NCBI GenBank assembly: GCA_016800925.1
Contig: JABCPU010000053.1
Coordinates: 186,001 to 250,000, forward strand
DNA: 64,000 bases
From: Suillus spraguei
Taxonomy: Eukaryota; Basidiomycota; Agaricomycetes; Boletales; Suillaceae
Reading direction: 5' to 3'
Position 1 is the stretch's first letter; every line of letters begins with the position of its first letter. Made by a program: the position numbers and the translations under genes. A model generated the notes under the pieces. That model had not been told where the DNA came from. It searched no databases and saw only the letters and a list, made by a program, of their open reading frames with translations. This document shows, piece by piece, positions 46,963 to 57,484 of this stretch.

Positions 46963-48179
46963 TGTTAAGACCGTTGTAAAGATACAATCTAGCCTGGGCT
47001 GTAGATGAACCATGGCCTAAACTAGTATGCGAGTCTTGCGCTCTACCTAGTCTGCTTCACTTGCGAAGGCAAGAACGTTTGACCCTAAAGGGAATGCTAA
47101 GTTAGTATAGTTCGATATTGCCCAACCTGTGGTGCAAGACTGCCGTCGGAGGTAGCGAGATGCTAGCGGTGACCTCCATTCCATGGGAAACTAGCAGTAA
47201 TACTAGCGGTAAGCGCGGGAAAGCGGTAGATAAGTGGTAGCAAAAGTGGTAAAACTGCGGTAGTGCGTGCGGTAAAACTGCGGTGGTGCATGCGGTAAAA
47301 CTGCGGTGGTGCATGGTGAGCAAGTGGTGTCATGGAAGGTAAGGTAAGTCTTGCCGTAGCTTTAGTAACAGCGGAAACGAATATGCTACGCATCAATGGA
47401 TCTTAGACAGAAATGGAATGGACAGGAGGACATTGGTAGCAAGATTTGGTAAGGGGCAAGGATCTACAGAGCGAAAATGGTACTGGCACCGGCGAAGCAA
47501 AAAGGGGTAATGCTCGCTATAGGGGTTTTCTCAGTAGCCACTGTAGGCAGTAATGAGACACTTGTGTAAAATGGCACTTTCATGGTCAGTGTGACTTTGT
47601 TCGCTACACCGTACTCAAAGGATGAAAGATCCAAAGGGCTTTGGCCTCAGTTTGTGCACTGTGCCCCTTTCCCGAGTGATGCCCCTTATTTCAGGGAGTA
47701 GGTATATGTCCGAAGATCCGGAAGGAGTTGCATGATGGATCTGGACGTCTGAAGGTATCAGATATGATACATCCAAAGGTTATCCGGAACATAGGAATAG
47801 AATGAGGATTAAGACTAGTTTCAGAACAAGTTCCTAACTAGAAACTAGCAGAGATAGACTATCCGAAGATAGAGTCGGAGATATAGACTAAAGGAATCAA
47901 TCCCAAGTCTCGGAAGATGACTTAGAGCGGAAAGTGACTTAAGTCCGGAGGAAGCAGAATGAGCAGAATCTAAGATGATATTCAAACTAAGGTTCTACAG
48001 AGATCTACAAGTGGTTTATATACTGTAAGTATCTAGTACGGATAATCAACGAGTCCAGGACCGAGGGCTATGTACGAAGTGTAATGGAAGTCTATTAGTT
48101 AATGTGCAGTGGATCAGTAAGCATGAGTCAGAAATGAAACACAGGTAATGGATCAGTGACACAGGACGGAAACATACAC
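46963..48179 (-). mobile_element. Truncated reverse gypsy LTR, interrupted by a solo LTR
   Basis: 46963-46974 (TGTTAAGACCGT) and 47609-48179 together match the 31519 LTR in reverse from its 3' end to about 190 bp short of its 5' end, where the match stops after GGAAACATACA. The gap is the inserted unit at 46975-47608. Confidence 0.85.
46975..47608 (-). mobile_element. Solo LTR nested in an LTR, target duplication CCGT
   Basis: 634 bp from TGTAAAGATACAATC to TTCGCTACA, flanked by CCGT at 46971-46974 and 47609-47612. The left end matches the E2 family (reverse). It has internal short repeats (GCGGTGGTGCATGCGGTAAA) near 47250-47330. Confidence 0.85.
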
Positions 48180-48225
48180 CACATATTACAGTGAACTATC
48201 TCCGTATTATACGAGTGAACGGACG

Positions 48226-48660
48226 TGCATAATATCCCGTATGATACGGGCCAGCGGACCATGGGCCCATGGTAGAAATATCCTCGTTGATGACGGATGG
48301 GCCGGGAGGAATATTATTCCCGATGACAGCGGGTGGGCCCATGCAAGGAATATGTAGAGTAGATGAGTGGGCCGATGTACATGAATATCCGGTAGACGGA
48401 TGGGCCGAGGTAGTTGGATATCATGTAGATGGGTGTATCAAGGTAGATGTGTATCAAATAGACAGGTATGTGAAGGGTACTTGTTATCACATACACGGGT
48501 GGGCCCAGACACATATTAAATTAGATGGGTATTAGACGGGTGAGCCGAGAGTGTTATATAAATATTTATTAGACGGGTGGGCCGAGGGTGTTGTACAGTA
48601 TATTATATTAGACGGGTGGGCCGAGGGTGGTATAAAATATAGACGGGTGGGCCCATGTGT
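48226..48660. repeat. GGGCC-rich degenerate tandem repeat
   Basis: The phrase GACGGGTGGGCC(GAG/CA) recurs at 30-50 bp steps, separated by AT-rich stretches. The left part is a copy of 45235-45371. Likely a subterminal region of a DNA transposon. Confidence 0.7.
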
Positions 48661-48750
48661 ATGATAATGGTAGACATGACGGAGCTGAGGGAGTTGCATA
48701 TCATCTGAATCAGAGGAGGTAATAAATCACAGTTACTGAGTTCCCAGAGC

Positions 48751-49225
48751 AGCAGGTGCTGTCTTGACATGGCCTTTTGTGACGCTTAGGTTGTCTTGTA
48801 GAATGTGGAAACTGGGGTGCGAGGCTTGTGTTGCCCTACAAGACACCCAGCTCCGACCCCCGAAAATCAGATGAAGCATACCAAGTTCCGAGTTCCGAGA
48901 CCCGGGTCTCGACACATAATTCAGTCAATAAGAGACACCCAGTTCCGACCCCCGAAATTTGAGTGAAGCATACCAAGTTCCAGGAGCAGCAAGTGATGTC
49001 TTGAAATGGCCTTTATGGCGCTTAGGTTATCTTGTAGAATGTGGAAAGCGGGGTGCGAGGCTTGTGTTGCCCTACAAGACACCCAGTTCTGACCCCCGAA
49101 AATCAGATGAAGCATACCAAGTTCCGAGTTCCGAGACCCGGGTCTCGACACATAATTCAGTCAATACGAGACACCCAGTTCCGACCCCCGAAATTTGAGT
49201 GAAGCATACCAAGTTCCGGAGTTCT
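48751..49225. repeat. 237-bp tandem duplication upstream of the TET gene
   Basis: 48751-48987 and 48988-49225 are near-identical, sharing GGGGTGCGAGGCTTGTGTTG and CCAAGTTCCGAGTTCCGAGA. The unit contains GAGTTCCGAGACCCGGG and CCCAGTTCCGACCCCCG, words of the same family as the satellites further right. Confidence 0.92.
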
Positions 49226-49431
49226 GAACCCGGGTCTGGACAAATGAATATCAGATATCCAGCACACTTCCAATCATCTGGTATTTCATTGAGCAATGGA
49301 TGATAATACAGCTTTGAAAGCCAACATCATCCAAGGTTCCCTTATCTGATCCTCGCTATCTCCACCCCCTTTAACACCAAAGTCTGGACATCCAGCATTC
49401 AGCGTCTGATTTCCCAATATCAACTTGCAAC

Positions 49432-50738
49432 ATGAACACTTCTTCCATGTCCACTTGTGACATAAAAATCTGGTGCACTTGGGCCCTGGCCATCACTCAT
49501 GAAGCAGGGGCATATACCGAACAAAAATTCAATGCAGAGAAGACTGGAGGAGAACCGGTTATACCTTCTCCGAACCTGGACACTGATCTGGTGATGGCGT
49601 GCGATCGCTTGGCTGATGTACTCATAAAGGCATATAAAAATCCCAGTGGGTCTTCCTGCAGATGTTGAAAATGTGTTTGATCATTCAAATTCCTTCATGA
49701 TAGTTAAGATACAGATTGATATTGCAAGATATAGCAAATTGATATCCCCAAAGAACACTGGGCATAATGAGGAGAAAGAGGAGAAGTTGCTTGAGAGGTG
49801 TCCTCCTGGCCATGAGGGCACAAAGGTGGTGGACAAACCTGCCACAATTATCGATGTTTCCGGTACCATCATCGCATGGTACCTTCCGGACGCCCTGACC
49901 GAGACCACCCAGGTGCGTAATGTGTAGATTGTTACTCAATGGATATTGAATATCAAATGGTACCTACAGAAGGAAATCAGGGCGGCCACCGATTTGCTGG
50001 GTCCAAGCCTCGAAAAAAGTGTAAAGGCTGATGGCAATTGGCGATATAATCAAGAATGGTTCAAACAGGGCTCGGAAAATGTTGGGTCAACTCCCGGATG
50101 CATCAATTTATCTCCGGCATGGTTTCAACAGGGCCACGAGGTAGGATGTGATGAGATGGTGATTTCTGGAGTCAAACTCACCAATCCCATAGAATCTGTC
50201 AGATCCGGAGGTATCCGCATCATTGAAGGGACCCTCCTCCGAGAATATCCTGAAAGCTATTGCAAGGCCGGCAGCCATCGCATCGGCGGCACTCAGGGTC
50301 ATGCATCCTCAGCAGTATTTTGCAGGGTTACGAGCCTTGTCACACCTCAGAGATAAGGCAGTGAGCAAGGAACTGCCACAGATGCCAGAGACCCTGCAGT
50401 ACTGGGCATCCGTGTTTAACAGCCTCTCCATCATTTCCAATCGGGAAACCCCCAATCATCGAGACCATTTATCGATTCCTGAATGCTTCGATATTCTCAC
50501 CACCGTGGGGAACTATTCTAATGCTCGGATGAGTATGCCAAGCCTTCAGCTGGAATTCAGGTATGATTCCGGCTGTATGATTGCATTTTCGGGAAGAATT
50601 GTGAGACATGGTGTTGATGGAGGGGAAGGGGATCGGATTGCTTGGGCATGGTATATGAGGGATTCTGTGCACATTTATGCCGGGGTTCCCTCATGTGGAT
50701 GGGCTATGGTCGAAGGCCACATACTAAGCACGGTGTGA
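49432..50738 (+). CDS. TET/JBP family 2-oxoglutarate/Fe(II) dioxygenase (one frame break)
   Basis: Exons 49432-49912, 49970-50147 and 50203-50738, about 395 residues. The catalytic double-stranded beta-helix is in exon 3: NRETPNHRDHL gives the metal-binding His (50457) and Asp (50463), then a core with FRYDSGCMIAFSGRIV, the second metal His in RHGVDG (50607), and the oxoglutarate-binding Arg in GDRIAWAWYMRDSVH (50634). This matches fungal TET enzymes, which oxidise 5-methylcytosine in DNA. Exon 1 has one lesion: ADVLIKAYK and IPVGLPADVENVF are in adjacent frames, separated at a five-A run (49636-49640); four A would be continuous. The second intron uses donor GTGATG at 50148. Its neighbour is a KDZ transposase, a pairing known in agarics. 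Confidence 0.88.
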
Positions 50739-50799
50739 AAGATCAAAGAAGTTGACAGAGTTGTGACCCATGTTAGTAGCAACACACGAATACCATGTA

Positions 50800-52750
50800 C
50801 CAATTAGAGCATCAACAGTTCTGGAACTCAAGTCGGAAGTCGAGTTCCATGAATTGAGTCCCTAACTCTGTGTATCTCGGGACTCGGGACTCGATCCTCG
50901 AAATTAGGGACTCAATGATCGATAGTCCGAATTCAGGCTTCACGCTCGGGACTCAGGAAAGTGTGAGGCAACAGACTTTGATCCACACATTGTGACTGCC
51001 GAACACCGAACACCGGCAGCCGGCACTCGGGACTCAGGACTGACACCAATGTGAAAAATATGAATTCACATATAGTGAGTGCCAAATCCCAAACTCAGGC
51101 AGCCGGAGCTCGGGACTCGGGACTCAGAACAATGTGAAAGATGTGAATTCACATATCATAAATGACGAACTCCAAATCCCGGCAGCCGGGACTCGGGACT
51201 CGGGACTCAGAATAATGTGCAAGTCATTGATCCACACATGTTGAGGGCCGAACTCCGAGCCCGGCAGCCAGCGGTCGGGACTTGGGACTCAGAAGAACGA
51301 GAAAGATATTGATTCCTACATGTAAAGTGCCAAACGCCGAATGCCGAACCCTGTGAAAGATACTGATTCCCACATATCAAGTGGCGAACCCGGAACCCTG
51401 GCAGCCGGAACTCGGGACTCGGGACACACAACATTGTGAATGATATTGATGCACACATGTTAAGTGCCGAACGCCGACTGCCGAGCCCCGGCACCCGGAA
51501 CTCGGCACTCGGCACTCACAACAATCCACACATGTTGAGTGCCGAACCCCGAACTCCGGCAGCCGGAACTCGGGACTCACAACATTGTGAAAGATACTGA
51601 TTCCCATATGTAAAGTGCCTAACCCCGAACCCCGGCAGCTGGAACTCGGGACTCGGGACACACAACATTGTGAATGATATTGATGCACACATGTTAAGTC
51701 CCGAACGCCGACTGCCGAGGTCCGGCACCCGGAACTCGGCACTCGGCACTCAGAATAATCCACACATGTTGAGTGCCGAACCCCGAACTCCGGCAGCCGG
51801 AACTCGGGACACACAACATTGTGAATGATATTGATGCACACATGTTAAGTCCCGAACGCCGACTGCCGAGGTCCGGCACCCGGAACTCGGCACTCGGCAC
51901 TCAGAATAATCCACACATGTTGAGTGCCGAACCCCGAACTCTGGCAGCCGGAACTCGGGACTCACAACATTGTGAATGATATTGATGCACACATGTTAAG
52001 TGCCGAACGCCGACTGCCGAGCCCCGGCACCCGGAACTCGGCACTCGGCACTCAGAATAATCCACATATGTTGAGTGCCGAACCCCGAACTCCGGCAGCC
52101 GGAACTCGGGACTCACAACATTGTGAAAGATAGTGATTCCCATATGTAAAGTGCCTAACCCCGAACCCCGGCAGCCGGAACTCGGGACTCGGGACACACA
52201 ACATTGTGAATGATATTGATGCACACATGTTAAGTCCCGAACGCCGACTGCCGAGCCCCGGGACCCGGAACTCGGCACTCGGCACTCAGAATAATCCACA
52301 CATGTTGGGTGCCAAACCCCGAACTCCGGCAGCCGGGACTCGGGACTCGGGACTCACAACATTGTGAATGATATGGATGCACACATGTGAAGTGCCGAAC
52401 GCCGACTGCCGAGGCCCGGGACCCGGAACTCGGGACTCGGCACTCAGAATAATGTGAAAGTTATTGATCCACATATGTTGACTGCCGAACCCCGCACTGT
52501 CGCACAGATATCTATTTCGTCTCGACCCTTGATTGCTGAACCCCAAACCATGAAAACCGGTAGTCCACAATTGTGGGGTTCGGGGTTCGGTACCTAAGAT
52601 TCATGACTCGCCACTCAGAAATATGTGAGGCAATCTTGCCATTTGGAAGTCGAGTCCCATGAATTAAGTCCCAAACTCTAAGTACCATTGCACTCAGGCA
52701 TTCGCCACTCAGCATTTGGGATTTAGGACTCTACACCCAGATCTTGACAT
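50800..52750. repeat. CpG-rich satellite array, left copy
   Basis: Built from about 70-75 bp monomers with CCGAACYCCGRCWSCCGG, CCGGAACTCGGGACTCGGG, then (CA)CAACATTGTGAAWGATATTGATNC and ACACATGTTRAGTG. Higher-order periods of about 150 and 230 bp are visible between 51520 and 52300. The minus-strand ORFs through it are repeat by-products. The same family is at 63240-64000 in the same orientation. Confidence 0.93.
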
Positions 52751-52845
52751 CCAGTCCTCAAAATCCGGAACAAAATATTCGGGAGTCAAGACAATCATTT
52801 GGACGGAATAAAATATTTTACATCATGTATGAAATGAAGACCATT

Positions 52846-53648
52846 CTAATCTAAACACAGTGAAGAGGACTCCACTCCCCTGCCTCTCTTCAATCTCTGT
52901 AGCATGTCAGTGTACATCTTCACCTCTGCCATCTTCTCATGGATACCCTCATCTTGCTCCTCCATCAATGCTACCAGGCGTGCTCGAATCATCTTAAGTC
53001 CCATCACTGATGGGCCTGATGAGTCATTTACCTCCTCAGGAAGAACCAAGCCATCATCCTCAACTCCATTTACCATCCAATGCTGGTAGTGAACGACACA
53101 GGACCTCATGATCTGACCCCATTGCCATGGTTCATTCGGAATTTCGGTGTGTCCCATCCACAATGGAGTATCATAGCTGGGAATAATCCGGGATGGATGT
53201 CCCGGAGCTGCGACATCATCAAACTGACACAGGTGGGATGAAAAGATGTGGTCTGGAACAGTGTTCCAGGTGAGCATGGGATACAATGTCAGGACATGAG
53301 CGACGGGGCTTGGAACAACAGAAACGATGTTCCTTGCAGCTGAGTACTGCAGGAGTGGCGTAACAAATGTCTGTTGGAAATCTCAGCATTGCCCAAAAAA
53401 GTCAGCCGGTCATCCGGTCATCAGTCACTTACATTGATTTCCCATTGCACCCCGGCTTTAAAGTACATGATCCGGGCAGAAGAGGGAGGGTTGTTAGCAG
53501 CCTCCATCTGATATTGAGAGATACATGCGCGGATGCGCGATGCAGCCATATTCAAAGTACAAGAAATATCTTGAAGGTTCAGCTTCATGGGTTGCCAGTG
53601 ATGTCCAGTATTTGGAGTGCCAGATGTGGATGCAGGAGTTTCAGGCAT
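52846..53648 (-). CDS. Unknown gene of the KDZ/TET block
   Basis: Two exons, 53648-53433 and 53370-52846, joined by a 62-bp phase-0 intron (GTAAGT to AACAG), encode 246 residues with no lesion. The N terminus is MPETPASTSGTPNTGHH with a helix MAASRIRACISQYQ; the middle has WNTVPDHIFSSHLCQFDD and TPLWMGHTEIPNEPWQWG; the C terminus is a coiled coil (MIRARLVALMEEQDEGIHEK) with a basic RLKRGRG end. I do not recognise a domain. The tight packing between a satellite and the transposase suggests it belongs to the same mobile unit. Confidence 0.75.
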
Positions 53649-53819
53649 GGCTAATGCAAGAGTGTGACGCTGGGAATGACACTGACAGATAGTAAAGAGC
53701 TGATGATATGAGTCACTGATGGATGGATTAGAAATTCAAACTCCGACATGGGCTGACCCGGACAATTCCCGGGACTCAATGTTTGGGTGTCAAATATGCG
53801 TTTCATCAGCAAAACAAAT

Positions 53820-56800
53820 TCATTCATGTGCACCATCGATCAACGAGGGCTGCAGGTCTTGAAATGCTGCCTGTGCATCCTGAGCTAGTAAGGAATACAT
53901 TTGAGACTGCCTTCCGGCATAGCATGCATGACCCGGAAGTTGTTTCAACAATGATTCCTGCATCCGGGCACCCCATGTGGTTGCCTTCCACAAGAAAAAG
54001 TTGCACGTCCAATCCATCTCTGATTGCACCAATGATATTTCTTCCATCCATCGATCCCGTAGTGCCTTTGCCCGAAGCCAATGAACTCGGTAAACTTGGG
54101 ATGGGTCCTGTCAGCTCACCAGGAATATATCAAGCATGCCCGAACTCACATTCCTCATTCCACGAATTTTCTGGACCCTCCATGTCGACTTCCACTGACC
54201 AGAACCAAGCGAGGGACTCATTTCGCTGACCTCAGGCGTTTGGATCGCCGATGGCAGTGCTGATTTTGAGCTGCTCGCGAAGCAGGGGTTTGTATTTCTG
54301 AAGCTGGTCTGGCCCCGGCTCAAGTTGTATCATTTGCTTCCTGGTTTTTGTATATATACTGGCATGTAGGGATACTGCCTGCTGCACTGATGTCACCTGG
54401 GACCACGCTCAGTTTTAGGGGCTTGAGATTTGGCTTGCCTAAACTGTTGTTTGGAACAGGATGCCTTGTTGCACAAGTGAATGCGGAGATTGTGCAGGGC
54501 ATCATTGGCCTGCCCTTCCGAAGGACATCTCCAATGGAATCAGATCCTTGCCATACAGCGTCTGCAATGTTCAACCCCGAGGTTTGATGGCAATGGAATT
54601 ATGGTGAGCTCAGGGGAGTTTGTCCATGCATCAGATGTTCTCGGTGAAATCCGCCGGGTCATCAATCGATATCGTCAAGATATCTATGTTCAAGTCGTCA
54701 GGATCGTCATCTGCATCAAATCCCTCTCCCAGATGCGTAAGAGCAGACCGAGTGAATTCATCTATCTGGCCTTGAATACGATCGCGTTGCCGGGCGATAT
54801 CTAATCTCTGTGTCTCCGTCGATCGTCTTCCAATTCTGCGGACCTCGATGAGCAATGCAATTTGAGCCTCTTCAATTGCCAACCCAATGGATATCCATGT
54901 TGCCACAGATCTGCGAGAGGGTGCTGCATGACGGGCATTACCCGCTTCTAGTAGTCTAAGCTCGATCTCCTTTTTGCTTGGTGCTAAGTGAAAAATGAAT
55001 GCGGAGCTCCACGGAGACAAAGAATGTTAACTTACCCTTCTTGATATTGATTTCATATAAATCCATCGCCGCAGGATCCCTGATTCTCTTGGACTGAGCG
55101 ACCATCTCGCTGGCTAACCATTGTGTCTTTAAATTGCCGGGTGCAGCTTCATCAAGTCTGTCGAAAGCCTTGCCACTTTCGGCGATGCCATTCTTCGCCA
55201 GCTTGTATTTCCGGCAAAGAGTCCTTTTCATGCGGATCATCTTGCAGAAATTGGAATCGTTCATCTGATAATCAAGACATTCCTTTCGGTGCGGGGATGA
55301 CATTCCCCGAGCGGCAGGGGAAATCAGGTTGAGACGCGCCCATAGGGTCTCCATGATCTCTCCATCAATCCGGCCAATGCCTTCAATAAAATTCGAAGCA
55401 TATCGGACATAGCAACTGTCCTGATGTCCATGCACATGCCACAAACCGATTCCAGGAATGATGGTCAGTTCCGGTACCATGTCAAGGTATCGGCTTCGAT
55501 CCACCCGAACACGAAAGTGCTTGTTGTATTGACAATTAATGTCATAGAAGGTGACAGCCCTGGTAATGCCTTCCATGTTGTGCTGGGCAGCCTCACAAAG
55601 GGCATAGTCCATGTTCATTTGTCTGCAAATGATCATGGTCAACTAGTGAATGTTGAATGGCATGTTTGGCTTGCCTTTCCCCTTTCTGAAAATCAACCAT
55701 CGAGTGAGGGACAAAGCACCATGCCGGGCGCAGGCAACTCCCCCGATTCCTGTGGACTCGAGCTTGTGCCGCGCCGCATTTGCTTGATTGACCGCCCGGT
55801 GATTGTTGCAGCTCGATTTTTCCACCGTGTCAGCAGCCTCCGCAAGATGCATGTTATACCTGTCCTTTCCGACCATGAATCCAAGCCCATCTGAAAGCCA
55901 AACTTCATCGAGGGGATTAATGGGATGCAGGTGTTCAGCTTTGAAATTTCCGTCCATCACAAATGACCGGGTGTATTTCCAGCTTGGAGTTCTTATCATC
56001 GCCGAGTTCACTTCGGTATTGAACATGACTCACTCATCAAGTGATTCATCCCCTGACAAAGATACATTAATCCCAGGCTGAGGACATGCCGGGCAAAATA
56101 ATGCAAGATCTCCTGCGTTCGGGATGTCAGAACGATGGCCATAGCCATGCCATTTCATGGTCTTCAACTGCCTCCACTGTCGAGCGACTCTCATGAGCTC
56201 TCTGTATCGATCCTTGCCACGGCCTGTGTCAACATCATGTCCTTTAGATGAAGCACAAATAGCATTACCGGAACAAGGTGTGGAAACATGCTCGAGGTCA
56301 TTCGCCGGAGCTTACTGTAATAGTTCATTGCGGAGGTGCCGCATTCAAGGTTGTCCAATAGAAAATCATCCAGCACTCCGAAGGTAAACACGGTCTTCGG
56401 CCTGTTAAACGATGCAGGGAAAAATCCATGCCGAAACATTTGAATGTCCGGACTCATGGCATTTGGACAATCGCAGCAGCGAACCTCGAGGCGGTGAACT
56501 CCGGACTTGTCAACGATGACCATGGTGTTTTCCTTCGGCTGGAACTCAGGTCCCGACACAGACGGAAGATCTTCGGGCTCAAGCTGGTCTTCAGGTTCAT
56601 CTCCTTCGAACAAATCCCACCTATCTGTGAGCACCGGACATTGCTTGCCATCATGCCCGAGGTGTATGGTGAGTCCCACATGAGCGAGACAACTCCGCTC
56701 GAAGAATTGACCATTCCATTGACTGATCCAGTGGAAAGGATTGCAACGATGTTGACTCCTGCAACAGCCCGTGCAATAGAGAGGCTCGCCAAGACAATCT

Positions 56801-57246
56801 TGACATTTGTAGACCCCATCCTGGTGGCAGATGATGCATCTCCTGTCTTCTGGTGGAGCTTCTCGATCCAGGAGGTGATGCAGATATGATTCCTGCCTTG
56901 GCAGCCATTGCCTGAGGTAGTCATTTTGACTCTGCATTTTTTATATTGAGCTATAGTTTGAATGACACTCCAACATTTAACATGAACTTGCCATGGTTTT
57001 TGGGAGTTGCAATGGCTCAAATGAGCCTTGGTCTTGCTCGTAAGTATTGTCAGGAAAGTCATCCCAAGGAGGTGGTGCCTGAACAGGCTGAAGTGTTGGT
57101 GATTCTGGGGGAGAGTGAGGCATGGACCTGTAGGCTCGTCGTCTTGTGCTTGCAAGTGGGACCTTGACCCAAATCTTTCTACCCTTGCTGCCCCTTGCTT
57201 CTACCCTGTGGGATTTTTGCAATGGGGTGCATCTACCTATCTTCAT
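53820..57246 (-). pseudogene. KDZ transposase with CxC2-like cysteine cluster, several frame breaks
   Basis: Exons 57246-56992, 56931-56269, 56212-56034, 55982-55675, 55622-55036 and 54983-54631, then C-terminal parts down to 53820. After a basic start, CIICHQDGVYKCQDC and LYCTGCCRSQH form the Cys cluster, followed by FHWISQWNGQFFE and VGLTIHLGHDG. The KDZ core has YTRSFVMDGNFKAEH, SSCNNHRAVNQAN, STGIGGVACARHG, FYDINCQYNKHF and GLWHVHGHQDSC. The C-terminal domain has EGQANDALHNLRIHLCNK, RNESLAWFWSVEVD and FYRVHWLRAKALRDRW. Lesions: one base missing at a run at 55713-55715, a frame change near 54629, another near 54420, and TGA at 54232-54234 (one transition from CGA). Introns 1 and 4 have GC donors; three acceptors are AAG. 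Confidence 0.88.
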
Positions 57247-57484
57247 CTTATTTTATAATGCTAATGTTGCAAGCAAAGCATCTGCTCAGGTGGAATGAAT
57301 TTTTATTACATTGTGGTGTCATACAGTCCTGCCGACTCATTACAAATTTATGTCCATTTTATGGCTTCGGGACCAATATAGCTCAATTAAGCTACTGTTA
57401 GGCTTTTGTCAAAGATCAACTTCTGTCAATTCGTTCATTCTTCCACCTTGCTTATCCTCAGCCCATTCTGCAATTTGATTCACC
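57247..57484. promoter_or_regulatory. Divergent promoter between KDZ and the next gene
   Basis: The 238-bp gap separates the start of the KDZ gene (-) and of the 57485 gene (+). It is AT-rich and pyrimidine-rich near the plus start. A shared promoter is the simplest reading; no specific box is clear. Confidence 0.4.

Noticed and set aside
51207..52570. Many ORFs with SRVPSSGCR-type repeats across 51-52.5 kb
   Set aside because: They follow the satellite period, overlap in several frames and have no splice or start context.
50800..52750. CRISPR-like array
   Set aside because: Monomers are contiguous and all similar, with no unique spacers; the genome is eukaryotic.
53783..54229. Plus-strand 148-codon ORF
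   Set aside because: Antisense shadow of the KDZ C-terminal domain, which has clear conserved words on the minus strand.
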